A model generated the notes under the pieces. It was not told where the DNA came from. It was given only the letters and a program-made list of their open reading frames with translations, and did no database searches. Below are positions 40,379-50,292 of a DNA stretch of 64,000 nucleotides, one piece after another. The position numbers were made by a program, and so were the translations under genes. Each line of letters starts with the position of its first letter. The stretch's first letter is position 1. Source of the stretch: Gammaproteobacteria bacterium (GTDB taxonomy: Bacteria > Pseudomonadota > Gammaproteobacteria > Burkholderiales > Burkholderiaceae_C); NCBI GenBank assembly GCA_018828125.1, contig JAHJWB010000023.1:62001-126000 (forward strand), in the 5' to 3' direction.

Positions 40379-41698
40379 ATGTCTTCATCCACCGGCGCCG
40401 CTGGCACCACCGCGACAGGCGCCGTCCACAGCCTGCCCTCCTACCTGCAAGCCGACCACCTCGGCCCCTGGGGCAACTACCTGCAGCAGGTCGACCGCGT
40501 CACCCCTTACCTGGGCAACCTGGCGCGCTGGGTGGAAACGCTCAAGCGCCCCAAGCGCATCCTGATCGTGGACGTGCCGATCGAGCTGGACAACGGCACC
40601 ATCGCCCACTACGAAGGCTACCGCGTGCAGCACAACCTGAGCCGTGGGCCCGGCAAGGGCGGCGTGCGTTTTCACCAGGACGTCACGCTGTCCGAAGTGA
40701 TGGCGCTGTCGGCTTGGATGTCAGTGAAGAACGCGGCGGTGAACGTGCCTTACGGCGGCGCCAAAGGCGGCATCCGCGTGGACCCCAAGAAGCTGTCGCT
40801 GGGTGAGCTGGAGCGCCTCACGCGCCGCTACACCAGTGAAATCGGCCTGCTGATCGGCCCCTCCAAAGATATTCCTGCACCCGACGTGAACACCAACGGC
40901 CAGATCATGGCCTGGATGATGGACACGTATTCGATGAACACTGGCGCCACCGCCACCGGCGTGGTCACCGGCAAGCCCGTGGACCTGGGCGGCTCGCTGG
41001 GCCGCGTGGAAGCCACCGGCCGTGGCGTGTTCACCGTGGGCGTGGAAGCCGCCAAGCTGACCGGCCTGGCGCTCGAAGGCGCCCGCGTCGCAGTGCAGGG
41101 CTTTGGCAACGTGGGCGGCATTGCGGCCAAGCTGTTTGCCGAAGCGGGCGCCAAGGTAGTGGCCGTGCAGGACCACACCGGCACCATCTTCAACAGCAAG
41201 GGCGTGGACGTGCCCGCGCTGCTGGCGCACGTGAAAACCCGTGGCGGCGTGGGCGGCCTTGCCGGTGCCGATGTGATGAAGGCCGAGGAGTTCTGGGGCG
41301 TGGACTGCGAGATCCTGATCCCCGCCGCGCTGGAAGGCCAGATCACCAAGGACAACGCAGGCCAGATCAAGGCGAAGCTGGTGATCGAAGGCGCCAACGG
41401 CCCCACCACTACCGAGGCCGACGACATCTTGCACGACAAGGGCGTGCTGGTGCTGCCCGACGTGATCGCCAACGCGGGCGGCGTGACGGTGAGCTACTTC
41501 GAATGGGTGCAGGATTTTTCGAGCTTCTTCTGGAGCGAAGACGAGATCAACGCCCGCCTGGTGCGCATCATGCAAGAGGCCTTCGCCGGCATCTGGCACG
41601 TGGCGCAAGAGCACAAGGTGAGCCTGCGCACCGCCACCTTTATCGTGGCCTGCCAACGCATCCTGCATGCGCGCGAAATGCGCGGCCTGTATCCATGA
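40379..41698 (+). CDS. gdhA: Glutamate dehydrogenase
   Basis: 439 residues. Family blocks: [18 protein letters not shown], the catalytic Lys in [31 protein letters not shown], the nucleotide-binding GFGNVGG and the C-terminal VSYFEWVQD. It interconverts 2-oxoglutarate plus ammonia and glutamate; the Asp/Glu after the second strand (VVAVQDHTG) leaves the NAD/NADP preference open. Ammonia released by the amide cluster could feed it. A strong terminator follows. Confidence 0.96.
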   Translation: MSSSTGAAGTTATGAVHSLPSYLQADHLGPWGNYLQQVDRVTPYLGNLARWVETLKRPKRILIVDVPIELDNGTIAHYEGYRVQHNLSRGPGKGGVRFHQDVTLSEVMALSAWMSVKNAAVNVPYGGAKGGIRVDPKKLSLGELERLTRRYTSEIGLLIGPSKDIPAPDVNTNGQIMAWMMDTYSMNTGATATGVVTGKPVDLGGSLGRVEATGRGVFTVGVEAAKLTGLALEGARVAVQGFGNVGGIAAKLFAEAGAKVVAVQDHTGTIFNSKGVDVPALLAHVKTRGGVGGLAGADVMKAEEFWGVDCEILIPAALEGQITKDNAGQIKAKLVIEGANGPTTTEADDILHDKGVLVLPDVIANAGGVTVSYFEWVQDFSSFFWSEDEINARLVRIMQEAFAGIWHVAQEHKVSLRTATFIVACQRILHAREMRGLYP

Positions 41699-41756
41699 AG
41701 CCCCGCCGCCAGGCAAAGGAAGATCGCTAAAACAAGCGAACAATAGACGGGCGAAC

Positions 41757-41789
41757 GCCCCGGGCCGCACGGGGCTTCGGGGCTTTTTT
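41757..41789 (+). terminator. Terminator of gdhA
   Basis: GCCCCG (41757-41762), with CGGGGC at 41778-41783, followed by six T. A competing arm CGGGGC lies at 41770-41775. Confidence 0.85.
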
Positions 41790-41954
41790 GCGCCCACTTC
41801 AGATCGTTGATCCGCTGGTGGCATCACGGAAGGGGTCGAGCGGAAAACGCCGCACCAGAGCCCAGGAGGGCACAACACACGCTTGTGCGATGAAGGCGTC
41901 GCCCGCAGGGTCATCCAGACGGACGCCCGCGGTGCAACGCAGGCGCCTGTGGCG

Positions 41955-42929
41955 TCAGAACGAATGCGCCATGCCGACACCGAACGCCGTGCGGGACGCC
42001 TGGTTGTCATAGCGCTGGTGGCCCAAACTGGCGTAAAGCATGGTGCGCTTAGACAAGGAGTACTCCGCGCCCGCAGACACCATATGGTTGGTTTCCACGT
42101 TCAGCCGCTGGCGTGCGTAACTGGTCTTGAGCGTCACCACCCCCACGACATACGTGGCCCCCACCGACACCATGCGCGATCGGTCGGGCGTGTCGCCGGA
42201 CTTGCTGTGGTCGTAAGCCAGCATGACTGCTGCGGCGCCCATGCGGACCTTACCGCCCATGTACATGTCGCTGTCGCCGCTGCCATTGCGCTCGTGCGCC
42301 AACACGGCGGCCACAGCACCCTTGTCATAGTTCAGCGACGCGGAACGGGCGTGGCCCTGGCGCCCCGGGGCCTCTGTGCGCTCCGGCGATGCGCTCAGGT
42401 GCAGAGAGAATCCGGCCACCTTCGGTGAGTCGTAAAACACGCCGTTGGACAGACGACCATACTCGGGCGACCCGTTGTTACTCACGCGGTCGGTGGGCGT
42501 CAGGTAGTGGGCCATGTGCCAGGCCGGGGACGCCACCCGGTTGAAGTTGGACCATGGGTCAAACTGCCATTCCTGCGCCCACATCGCGGTCAGCGCCCGG
42601 CCCAGGCGCACATGCCCCCAGCCGCCCCGCAGACCCACGGTGGACTCGTCATGCCAGAACGGCTTTTGGCCTGCACCTTCGTTCGCGCCTGTGTCCAGTT
42701 CAAAACGCGTGCTCAGGCGGAAGGTCGCGTGCAGGCCGCCACCCAAGTCTTCATTGCCCGCAAACGCCAGATTGCTGCGCTGAATCGATCCCAGCTTGGT
42801 GGTCTTGTCAAAGTCCCTGTACACCCCCGCATCGAGATAACCGCTGACGGTAACGTTGGACTGGGCGACGGCGGGCATGGCGACGGCGAGGAAAAGACAA
42901 GCAACTGGCAAGCAAGGGGTGCAACGCAT
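41955..42929 (-). CDS. Outer-membrane porin, Gram-negative type 4 family
   Basis: 324 residues from ATG 42929, with a signal peptide ending VAMPAVAQS. The mature start NVTVSGYLDAGVYRD, GLRGGWGHVRLGR and the C-terminal phenylalanine after GVGMAHSF are hallmarks of betaproteobacterial trimeric porins (16 strands). Solute preference is unknown. The frame continues upstream without signal. Confidence 0.93.
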   Translation of the reverse strand: MRCTPCLPVACLFLAVAMPAVAQSNVTVSGYLDAGVYRDFDKTTKLGSIQRSNLAFAGNEDLGGGLHATFRLSTRFELDTGANEGAGQKPFWHDESTVGLRGGWGHVRLGRALTAMWAQEWQFDPWSNFNRVASPAWHMAHYLTPTDRVSNNGSPEYGRLSNGVFYDSPKVAGFSLHLSASPERTEAPGRQGHARSASLNYDKGAVAAVLAHERNGSGDSDMYMGGKVRMGAAAVMLAYDHSKSGDTPDRSRMVSVGATYVVGVVTLKTSYARQRLNVETNHMVSAGAEYSLSKRTMLYASLGHQRYDNQASRTAFGVGMAHSF

Positions 42930-43439
42930 CCTGAAGGGACTCCTGAGGTAAGGGGTGACGGCAATACACCGGCGCAGCTCATGCCGCGACCGGTGGCGAG
43001 AAACGCCACGTGGGGTGACGAAGGAATTGCGCGGGCCGTGCTGAACGGTGGCCGCAAACGACAGACTGTCAGGCGGCAGAATGCAGCGTGTTCGCCGCAC
43101 CTCCTGACAAAGAAACCGCCTGCGCAGATGGCAGTCGGATCGCGCAATTATCGGGGAAGGCGGTGCGCAGATCCACCCGGCTGTCAGTCACGGGTCAGTT
43201 CCGCCGAATACGCCGCGCCCACCAACATGTGTGGTACGGGACTCGCGGCATGTGGCCTTGCCTGCACTCAGCGGACCGCCACTCGTGCCCACAGTGCGCA
43301 CGCAGCATCGCTTCAAAGTAGTGGTGCCGTGCTTGTGCTTCGAAGGCCAGCGCGTCATGCGTCCGCTGCAGGTGTGATCTTTCTTTGTCCCCGCCGATGT
43401 GCATACGCTGCACACCCCCAGGGGGAGCGGGAGCGCGGA
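42930..43439. other. Intergenic region with a possible 69-codon frame
   Basis: No recognised gene. The minus-strand frame 43195-43404 (69 codons, His/Arg/Cys-rich; GHEWRSAECRQGHMPRV) is the best candidate, but has no clear ribosome binding site or known relative. The porin promoter should lie near 42930-43080. Confidence 0.35.
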
Positions 43440-44549
43440 CTACATTGGGCCCGGGGATACCAAAGGCCCCACGGGCGCCACCGGCGGGGGAGCCTGCGGG
43501 TCGCGCATTGCCAGGCAGAAAGGCTGGACACAGGCGGCGCGCGCGACATAGGGGCACCCAGCCGTCTCGCACAGCGCGGACGCATCACCGCGCCGCTCGT
43601 CCCGTGGCACCTGGCCGCTGTTTTGCAAAATGGCCATCTGCGTCCACGGATCGGTCCGCGCCTGCAGCATGTCGCGGCCATATACGGTGGCGGCGAGCTG
43701 CGGTTGCATGTCCAACACCAGCAGCGCGCTGGTGAGGGGCGCGGCAGCATCCATGCCCTGCAGCACCAAGGCCATCACGCCCGACTGCAGCGGCTGCACG
43801 CCCCCAGAAAAAGGCACCTGCAATGCGCCCGCTGCACCGGACTGCGCCACCAATGCGCCAGCCGCTGGCGGCGCCTGGCCAGCCAGCCAGGGCACCGGCG
43901 CGCGCAAGGTCATCGCCACGCCGCGCTGTCCCTCGGGCGTCAACACCACACCCTGGCGCACCAGCCATGTCTGCAGCGGCGACTGGTCGGCGTCCAGCGC
44001 GCCACTCTCCAAAGCCTGGGCCATGCCGATGGGCCACGGCTGCGCGGCCAGCACGCGCTGCGGCACCCCCGCCTGGGCCGTGACCTGCGCCACCAGTGCG
44101 CTGACCAAACGCAACAGCGGCGCGCTAAGCCCGGATGTGGGCCATGCCGCCCCACCGGCAGCCGTCACAGCCGTCGCCGCCGATGCACCTGTGCTGTTGG
44201 GCGCCGCCGGCGGTGCCCCGCGCAACGCGCCATCGCCCCGCGCGCCCGGCAAGCGACCATCGGCCACGCCGCCCCGGCGCGGATCAAAGCCCGCCGCCAG
44301 TTGCTCGCGCGCCTGGGGTGAGATGCTGGCCTCATCGGCCGGCGTGGGCAGCGGCCCGCCGGGTGGGCTGGGTGAGTGGACCGAGGGCGGCGGCGCGCTG
44401 GGGTCGGCAATTGGCAGTGGCGCAGGCGCGGGGATAGGCTTTTGTTTGTCGAGCCCCAACAACGCCGATTGCCGCTGCGATGCCGCCTCGGCCAGGAACT
44501 GGGCGACGGGCGGGAGTGCGCTGCGGGTGGGGTCGATGGGGAGGGACAT
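43440..44549 (-). CDS. Hypothetical Ala/Pro-rich protein
   Basis: 369 residues if started at ATG 44549 (MSLPIDPTRSALPPVAQFL); an in-frame ATG at 44558 is an alternative. The first ~150 residues are low-complexity Pro/Ala/Ser; the second half is more ordered (LLRLVSALVAQVTAQAGVPQ, VMALVLQGMDAAAPLTSALL) and somewhat recalls FliK-type hook-length proteins, although no flagellar gene is near. A late cluster of four Cys (CETAGC, ACVQPFC) is odd. No function assigned. Confidence 0.6.
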   Translation of the reverse strand: MSLPIDPTRSALPPVAQFLAEAASQRQSALLGLDKQKPIPAPAPLPIADPSAPPPSVHSPSPPGGPLPTPADEASISPQAREQLAAGFDPRRGGVADGRLPGARGDGALRGAPPAAPNSTGASAATAVTAAGGAAWPTSGLSAPLLRLVSALVAQVTAQAGVPQRVLAAQPWPIGMAQALESGALDADQSPLQTWLVRQGVVLTPEGQRGVAMTLRAPVPWLAGQAPPAAGALVAQSGAAGALQVPFSGGVQPLQSGVMALVLQGMDAAAPLTSALLVLDMQPQLAATVYGRDMLQARTDPWTQMAILQNSGQVPRDERRGDASALCETAGCPYVARAACVQPFCLAMRDPQAPPPVAPVGPLVSPGPM

Positions 44550-44904
44550 GCCGGGCATTGGGTGAAGTGCCCGATTTTGTAGCGATTCACGCGGTATGAA
44601 CAGCGCAGGCCTGTGCACAGCAAACCGACATATCCCAGTGCGCCCCGTGCACTCACGGGCGGCCACGTGCACGGCTGATTCAGCAGCAGCAACCAGCCAC
44701 AACATACATAGCATTAAAGCCAATATCAATAAGCGCCAATGATCATTTTCATGGATATTTACAGGCTAAAGATCAACCCCAACCCGTTCGGGCTGAGCAC
44801 GTCGACGCTAGGGCGCCTTTTGCGAACGGCCCTTCGGCGAGCACAGGGCGAGCGGGCTATCTCGAGGTCTATCTAGAGCGCGGATCCCCGCCGCCCCGTC
44901 CGAC
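44550..44904. other. Intergenic region
   Basis: A+T-richer than its surroundings at 44690-44780. It holds a degenerate palindromic repeat (44783-44857); no gene seen. Confidence 0.6.
44783..44857. repeat. Degenerate palindromic intergenic repeat
   Basis: Left arm CCCGTTCGGGCTGAGCACGT, right arm GCCCTTCGGCGAGCACAGGG then CGAGCGGGC. It resembles the widespread element with arms CGTTCGGGCTGAGC and CAGGGCGAACG, with several changes in the right arm. Confidence 0.65.
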
Positions 44905-46545
44905 TCAAGGCAGCGACTTCACACCCTCAAACGCCGCATTCAAGGCAGCCTCAGCGGTCAGCAGGCGCTGCCGTGCTTCACCCGACCAAGCACGGTCTTT
45001 TGCCAGGGCATCCTTGGCAGCGGCTGCCATGCGCGTGACCTCCTGCGGCTGGGGCCCGCCCGTTCCGGTGCGGGTGGCTACCATTTCTGCCGGAGACAAA
45101 GCGAGGCGGAACTCTTTTTCACCCAGCGGCAGGCGCGAGTCTTTCAGGTCGTATTTCTTGCCTGCTTCCCGGTAGATGCGCACGGCTTCTGCGTACGGAA
45201 AATCCTTGGGGCGAATGTTGCGCGCCTTGGCATACACCACCACATCCGAGGCAAAGTGGTGACCGACCCGGAACGGCACGCCGTGGCTGCGTTGCAGCGC
45301 CTCGGCCAATTCCATCGAGGTGGTCCATTCGGATTCGAGTTCGTCCAACGCGCGTGCGGGGTCGATGCGCAGCGAGTCCAGCACGTCGGCAAACTGCTGC
45401 AGCATCTCGACGCCCTGCACAAACGTCTTCGCGCTGGCCGGGCTCCAGGTGTTCTTGTAGTCGATCATGCCGGGCGTGACGTTATGCGCCCGCCACAGTG
45501 ACGCCTGGGCTGAGGCCACCACGTCGCTGGCCTTGGCCCGCGTGTTCTGGATGATGCCGGGGTTGGCCTTCTGGGGCATCGCGCTGCTGGTGTAGGTCTT
45601 GCCGCTGGCCAGCAGCAACCAGGGCCGCGTCTGGTGGTACTGGGTGTGCACATCCTGCATGAAGGCGCCCACGCGGATAGCGGTGGAGCTGGCGATGGAC
45701 GTGGCCTCGATGGGAATGTCGTAGGTGCTGATCTGCCCCGCATCCAGCGAGTTCACGATGAGACCGTCGAACCCCAGCAACTGCGCCAGGCGCTCGCGGT
45801 TGATGCTCCAGCTGGAGTTGGACAGCACCGCCGTGCCCATGGGGCTGAGGTTGATGCGGGCGTAGGCCTCGCGAATGCGCGCCGAGTCGCGAGCGAACGA
45901 ATCGGCCCAGGCCATCAGGTAGTGCCCGTAGCTGATGGGCATGGCCTGCACGCCGTTGGTGTAAGCGGGCACATAGGTGGCGGTGTGTGCCTGCGCCGTG
46001 TTGATGAGCCGTGCGCGCACCTGGTCCAGCGCATCGGCAAAGTCCAGCATCTCCAGGCGCAACTGCGCGGCGTTCAAGGTGGAGTGGATGTCCTGGCGGC
46101 TGCGCCCGGTGTGGATCAGCGTTGCTTCCGGGCCCACGGAATCCGTGATGATTTTCTCGACCTGCAGCACATCGGTGGGGCGCTTGCCACCGGGCGTGGT
46201 GGCCTGGGTGATCGACAGCTCAACACCGCGCGCAATGCGGCCCGCCTGGGCCTTGGGGATGATGCCCTGCTCGGCATTCACCACCGTCGATGCCATGTTG
46301 ATGCGACCGAACCAGTAGAACGTGTCTTGCGACTTCGACAGCGCGCTGGTGGCGTCCCCTTTGACAACCCCCTGGATCTTGGCGACCTGCGCCTGGCACT
46401 CGGCCGTGGTCTTGCACGCGGTGTCGAGGGTATCGGCGGCGTTGGCCTGGCCCATGGCGAAGATGGCCGCCATCACCGGGGCGATGAGGAAACGGGACGG
46501 GCGCGAAGTGATTTCGCCCAAGGTGGGGCGCTGCAATGACGGCAT
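44905..46545 (-). CDS. Exported argininosuccinate-lyase-like protein (aspartase/fumarase superfamily)
   Basis: 546 residues from ATG 46545. Residues ~18-38 form a signal peptide (FLIAPVMAAIFAMGQANAAD). The rest follows the ArgH/fumarase fold: HTGRSRQDIHSTLNAAQLRL and the signature SSAMPQKANPGIIQ, where the usual first Gly of GSSxMPxKxN is replaced by Thr. A periplasmic member of this cytoplasmic superfamily is unusual; true ArgH is about 460 residues with no signal. Substrate unknown. Divergent from a LysR gene. Confidence 0.85.
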   Translation of the reverse strand: MPSLQRPTLGEITSRPSRFLIAPVMAAIFAMGQANAADTLDTACKTTAECQAQVAKIQGVVKGDATSALSKSQDTFYWFGRINMASTVVNAEQGIIPKAQAGRIARGVELSITQATTPGGKRPTDVLQVEKIITDSVGPEATLIHTGRSRQDIHSTLNAAQLRLEMLDFADALDQVRARLINTAQAHTATYVPAYTNGVQAMPISYGHYLMAWADSFARDSARIREAYARINLSPMGTAVLSNSSWSINRERLAQLLGFDGLIVNSLDAGQISTYDIPIEATSIASSTAIRVGAFMQDVHTQYHQTRPWLLLASGKTYTSSAMPQKANPGIIQNTRAKASDVVASAQASLWRAHNVTPGMIDYKNTWSPASAKTFVQGVEMLQQFADVLDSLRIDPARALDELESEWTTSMELAEALQRSHGVPFRVGHHFASDVVVYAKARNIRPKDFPYAEAVRIYREAGKKYDLKDSRLPLGEKEFRLALSPAEMVATRTGTGGPQPQEVTRMAAAAKDALAKDRAWSGEARQRLLTAEAALNAAFEGVKSLP

Positions 46546-46719
46546 GAGTTTTGTCTCCTGGGTTCCTGCGCACTGGCTCGCGCACGTGCGGGAATAAGAT
46601 TCGTTAGTTGAATGACCCGATGGCAGGCTTGCGTCCACCCGAAGGCATGCGATGGTTGCACAGCGGGCAACATAGGGCCAATGCTTCTTTTTCAACATGA
46701 TTCAGTTTTTGAATACCCC

Positions 46720-47664
46720 ATGCCAGACCTGACGCCCTCCGTCCTGTTCAATCGCATCCTGGGGCGCGTGCGCCTCAAGCACCTGCAGTTGGCGATTGCG
46801 ATTGCCGACCTGCAAAGCCTGCACCGCGCGGCCTCTGCCATTGGCTTGAGCCAGCCTGCAGCGACCCATGCATTGGCGGAACTGGAAAGCTCCCTGGGCG
46901 GCCCGCTTTTTGAAAGGCACTCCAAGGGCATGCGCCTGACACGCCTGGGTGAGGCGGTTCTGCCGCTGCTGCGCGCTTCGCTGGTGCCCCTGCAAGCGGC
47001 TGCTAGCAACGCGGCGCTGATGCAGCAAGGGGCCGCATCCGCGCTGATCCGCATCGGCAGCATCGCAGCGGGCATCAACGGGTTGCTGACGACCGCCATT
47101 CCGGCCTACTGCGCCCTGCACCCGAGCGCCGCCATCGATGTGCACGAAGTCACCATCGACAACCTGCTGGAGAGCATCCAGGAAGGCTCGTTGGACCTGG
47201 CGATCTGCCGCGAGCCGACGGCGCTACCGCAGGGGTTCGAGTTTCATGCCGCGCTGCCAGATGAATTCGTCATCGCCTGCCGCCCGGAGCACCCGTTGGC
47301 TCAACAGGCCGCTGTCACGGGCGCTGAACTGCTGTCACAACGCTGGCTGGCCCCGCCGCTCACGGGCCTGGGACCCCAACAGGTGGACAGTCTTTTTGAC
47401 GAGCTGGGAGGCGTGCCGGAGCTGTGCCGAGTGTCGAGCCGCTCGACGGAAATCATCTACGCCATGCTGGCGGAAAGTGACATGCTGGTCTGCGTGCCAG
47501 CGAGTCTTGTGCGGCCGTTGGTGCGGCGCAAGGATCTGGCCGTTTTATCGTGGAAGCCGCAGGGGGTGGGCCCGCTGGGGGTGTTGGTCAAAGCGGAGAT
47601 GTTTGCAAATGGCTCGCATCCTTGTCGTGCGTTTATTGAGCATGTGCTTTCCTCGCGGGCATGA
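46720..47664 (+). CDS. LysR-family regulator, divergent from the exported lyase
   Basis: 314 residues from ATG 46720 (MPDLTPSVLFNRILGRVRL); ATG 46681 in the same frame is possible. Helix-turn-helix at about 20-78 (AASAIGLSQPAATHALAELE). The ligand domain resembles GbpR/PcaQ-type regulators. It probably controls the divergent lyase gene. Confidence 0.91.
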   Translation: MPDLTPSVLFNRILGRVRLKHLQLAIAIADLQSLHRAASAIGLSQPAATHALAELESSLGGPLFERHSKGMRLTRLGEAVLPLLRASLVPLQAAASNAALMQQGAASALIRIGSIAAGINGLLTTAIPAYCALHPSAAIDVHEVTIDNLLESIQEGSLDLAICREPTALPQGFEFHAALPDEFVIACRPEHPLAQQAAVTGAELLSQRWLAPPLTGLGPQQVDSLFDELGGVPELCRVSSRSTEIIYAMLAESDMLVCVPASLVRPLVRRKDLAVLSWKPQGVGPLGVLVKAEMFANGSHPCRAFIEHVLSSRA

Positions 47665-47866
47665 GCACTATGAGTGCACGAGACAAGTGAAGTAGGAGAT
47701 CGAATCCGCAATGATCGCGGTCGCTGTATATCTATCTTGATTGCCCACGAGCAGCCCAGAGCTGATGAGCCGACACGCCTGTGCCGCGCTGGCCTCGCAC
47801 ACAATGCCCGCCGTCACGCCGACCTTGCCTCACCGCCATTCTTTGAACACGTATAGGAATAAATTG

Positions 47867-48427
47867 ATGCTATCCATCAAAGACATTCGCGACAGCCATA
47901 AGTTGTGCGAACTACTTGGATATTTCGATGTGGAAATTGGTGATCACATCGTGGAGGATTGGTACGCAATAAATGAAATAGCCGCCTTCGATTCTTTTGG
48001 TGGAGAAGGAGCTGGTGGTCGCTATGTTTTGCTGCCCGCCGGGCACGTTTTGTTCATATCGTCCGAAGGCTCTGCGGGGGTGATTGCGAACAACTTCGTC
48101 GCTTTTCTGGATCTAGTTTCAGGGTGCCCGTACTGGCAAGGCATTCTTCATTTCTCACATGGCGGAGACTTTGACTGCATGACGCAAGCTGAGGAATTGC
48201 TACGCAGCGACCCTCGCAACGAGGAGGATTGGCCATCGGAACGAGTAGCCGAACTGCGAGGGCTTTTGGGGTTGGGCGTTCCTCAAAGAAGCTACGCTAA
48301 AACGCTGCATGCCGTCGTGACCAACAGCGAAGGAAATCCAAACGTCCTGGCCTTTGATGGCACTCCGTACGGAAATCTATTCGGAAGTTTTAAGCCCAGT
48401 GACAATCCAAACTGGAGCGCTGCCTAG
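47867..48427 (+). CDS. SMI1/KNR4 (SUKH)-like protein, probable orphan immunity protein
   Basis: 186 residues from ATG 47867, with AGGAA upstream. WYAINEIAAFDSFGGEGAGG, the VLFISSEGSAGVIANNF block, SGCPYWQGILHFSHGG and a C-terminal LRGLLGLG follow the SUKH pattern used by immunity proteins of polymorphic toxins. No toxin gene is beside it. The gene and its flanks (47700-48480) are clearly richer in A+T than neighbours, which suggests horizontal transfer. Confidence 0.65.
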   Translation: MLSIKDIRDSHKLCELLGYFDVEIGDHIVEDWYAINEIAAFDSFGGEGAGGRYVLLPAGHVLFISSEGSAGVIANNFVAFLDLVSGCPYWQGILHFSHGGDFDCMTQAEELLRSDPRNEEDWPSERVAELRGLLGLGVPQRSYAKTLHAVVTNSEGNPNVLAFDGTPYGNLFGSFKPSDNPNWSAA

Positions 48428-48535
48428 TACTGTGTTGGTCAACGCCTGCAAAGCGCAACTTATTTACTATGAGATGCAAAGCGCCAATCGGCATCGTTCA
48501 GCTACAAGAAGACGCGCCATCACCACAGGCTGCGC

Positions 48536-49168
48536 TTACACAACCAACGCAGGCTCAGCGTTCCCCGCCGCAGCCTGCCCCTCCACCACCCGCGCCAACA
48601 AAGCCCCGCTATACCGCCCAGCCAGCGGAATCCACACCCGCACCGGATTCCCCTGCGCCACCTGCACGCTCAGATCACCCACGGCAAAGTGGTTCTTAGT
48701 TTCCACCTGCCCCCAGTCGCCTAACAGACCCACATCGGCCTGCCCCTCAGCACCCAGAACCTCACCCACATACTGGCTGCGCTGCGTGGCCGAGTGCCCG
48801 TTGATGTAGTTTTGGTAGTCGTTGCTCGGGCGGCGCTCCAGCAGGCCGCCGGTGTAGCCGCGGTTGGACAGGCCTTCCAATTCGATCAGCAGCTCGGGGT
48901 TGAACGGGCGGCCGGCCACGGCGTCGTCGATGGCGCGGCGGTAGACCTGGGCGGTGCGGGCCACGTAGTACAGGCTCTTGGTGCGGCCTTCGATCTTGAG
49001 CGAATCGACGCCGATCTGCGCGAGGCGCGCCACGTGCTCCACCGCGCGCAAATCCTTGCTGTTCATGATGTACGTGCCGTGCTCGGCCTCCATGATGGGC
49101 ATCATCTGCCCAGGGCGGCCGGCCTCTGCGATGAGGTAGACCTTGTCGGCCTTGGGGTGGCGCGCGCC
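48536..49168 (-). pseudogene. trhP: trhP (YegQ, peptidase-U32 family), 5'-truncated
   Basis: About 205 C-terminal codons of a ~450-residue TrhP. From the 5' end it reads DKVYLIAEAGRPGQ, AEHGTYIMNSKDLRAVEHV, VDSLKIEGRTKSLYYVARTA and RGYTGGLLERRPSNDYQNYI, closely matching the second half of E. coli YegQ. The N-terminal half, including the Cys-bearing segment, is missing and the similarity begins directly at the ttcA stop (49170). An ATG at 49105 could start a 189-residue remnant. Loss of tRNA U34 hydroxylation activity is expected unless another copy exists. Confidence 0.82.
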
Positions 49169-49169
49169 G

Positions 49170-50114
49170 TTAGCGCGGCATCACCGACAGGCCCGCGAGG
49201 GTGCCCACAGCCTGCGCAGGAAATTCTGGCGGGTCAAACGCCTTGTCGCCGTCGGCGTCCTGCACGCCATTGGGCACCATGCCCTTGAAGTCAAACTGGC
49301 GCGGGTCCATGAAGTGCGACGGCACCAAGTTGCGCAGGGCCACGGCCATGTTCTCGATGCGGCCGGGGTACAGCTGCTGCCAGTCGCGCAGCATCTGGCC
49401 AATCTGTTTGCGCTGCAAGTTCTCCTGGCTTCCGCACAGGGTGCAGGGGATGATGGGGAACTGGCGGTGCTCGGCCCAGCGGGTCAGGTCGTCCTCGGCC
49501 ACGTAGGCCAGCGGGCGGATGATGAGGTGGTCGCCCCGGTCGCTTTGCACTTTGGGCGGCATGCCCTTGAGCTTGCCGCCGAAGAACATGTTCAGGAAGA
49601 AGGTCTGCAGCATGTCGTCGCGGTGGTGGCCCAGCGCGATTTTTGTGCAGCCCAGCTCGTCGGCCACGCGGTACAGAATGCCCCGGCGCAGGCGGCTGCA
49701 CAGGCTGCACATGGTCTTGCCTTCGGGGATGTGCTCTTTGACGACGCTGTACGTGTCCTGCGTTTCGATGTGGAAGGGCACGCCCACCTTCGTCAGGTAT
49801 TCAGGCAGCACATGGGCCGGAAAGCCGGGCTGCTTTTGGTCCAGGTTGACGGCGACCAACTCGAACCGGTTGCCGTTGCGCTGCTGCAGCATGCTCAGCA
49901 CGTCGAGCATGGCGTAGCTGTCTTTGCCACCGGATACACACACCATGACCTTGTCGCCGTCTTCGATCAGGCCAAAGTCGGTGATGGCTTGGGCGACCTG
50001 GCGCACCAGGCGCTTTTCGAGCTTGAGAGCTGCATGGGCGGCGGCTTTGTCAGCGGCGGTTGCGTCGTCGCCCTCAACGGTGAATTCGGTGGGCGAGGTG
50101 GCGGTGTCGTGCAT
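49170..50114 (-). CDS. ttcA: tRNA 2-thiocytidine(32) synthetase
   Basis: 314 residues from ATG 50114 ([15 protein letters not shown]). PP-loop [11 protein letters not shown] and the two CxxC pairs [10 protein letters not shown] and PCTLCGSQ that hold the Fe-S cluster are intact, as is [14 protein letters not shown]. It thiolates C32 of several tRNAs. The truncated trhP abuts its stop, so the deletion that removed the front of trhP ended just past ttcA. The longer frame upstream is not coding. Confidence 0.95.
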   Translation of the reverse strand: MHDTATSPTEFTVEGDDATAADKAAAHAALKLEKRLVRQVAQAITDFGLIEDGDKVMVCVSGGKDSYAMLDVLSMLQQRNGNRFELVAVNLDQKQPGFPAHVLPEYLTKVGVPFHIETQDTYSVVKEHIPEGKTMCSLCSRLRRGILYRVADELGCTKIALGHHRDDMLQTFFLNMFFGGKLKGMPPKVQSDRGDHLIIRPLAYVAEDDLTRWAEHRQFPIIPCTLCGSQENLQRKQIGQMLRDWQQLYPGRIENMAVALRNLVPSHFMDPRQFDFKGMVPNGVQDADGDKAFDPPEFPAQAVGTLAGLSVMPR

Positions 50115-50233
50115 GGGGATGGGCAAGCCAGGGGCGAAAAAGGAACGGCGCGGTGGGTGAGAACTGCAAGGTTGCCGCACTGGCCACCGCCCTGCAATGG
50201 GCTGCCGCACTGCGCCAGTACGGCATCGACTAC

Positions 50234-50292
50234 TGTTTTTATAGCTGCTAGCGCTTATTGGATAAGCGCTAGAGGCCAATTTGACCAATATT
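50234..50292 (-). repeat. Dispersed repeat A, copy 7
   Basis: TAGCTGCTAGCGCTTATTGG, then ATAAGCGCTAGAGGCCAA. It is just 3' of the metH1 stop and upstream of ttcA. Confidence 0.92.

Noticed and set aside
43195-43404. Possible 69-codon minus-strand gene
   Set aside because: No ribosome binding site and no recognised relative; mentioned only as a possibility within the intergenic entry.
44700-44760. Possible tenth copy of dispersed repeat A
   Set aside because: Only a short AATAAGCGCCAAT-like stretch matches; the palindrome core is missing.
44801-44887. Cluster of six-base palindromes (GTCGAC, CTCGAG, TCTAGA, GGATCC) resembling a cloning polylinker
   Set aside because: The sites are spread over 87 bases with no vector sequence, and the first lies within a decayed natural palindromic repeat. 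Chance is a sufficient explanation.
48428-48535. Toxin or partner gene beside the SUKH-like gene
   Set aside because: Only 108 bases remain before the trhP remnant and no coding frame is convincing.
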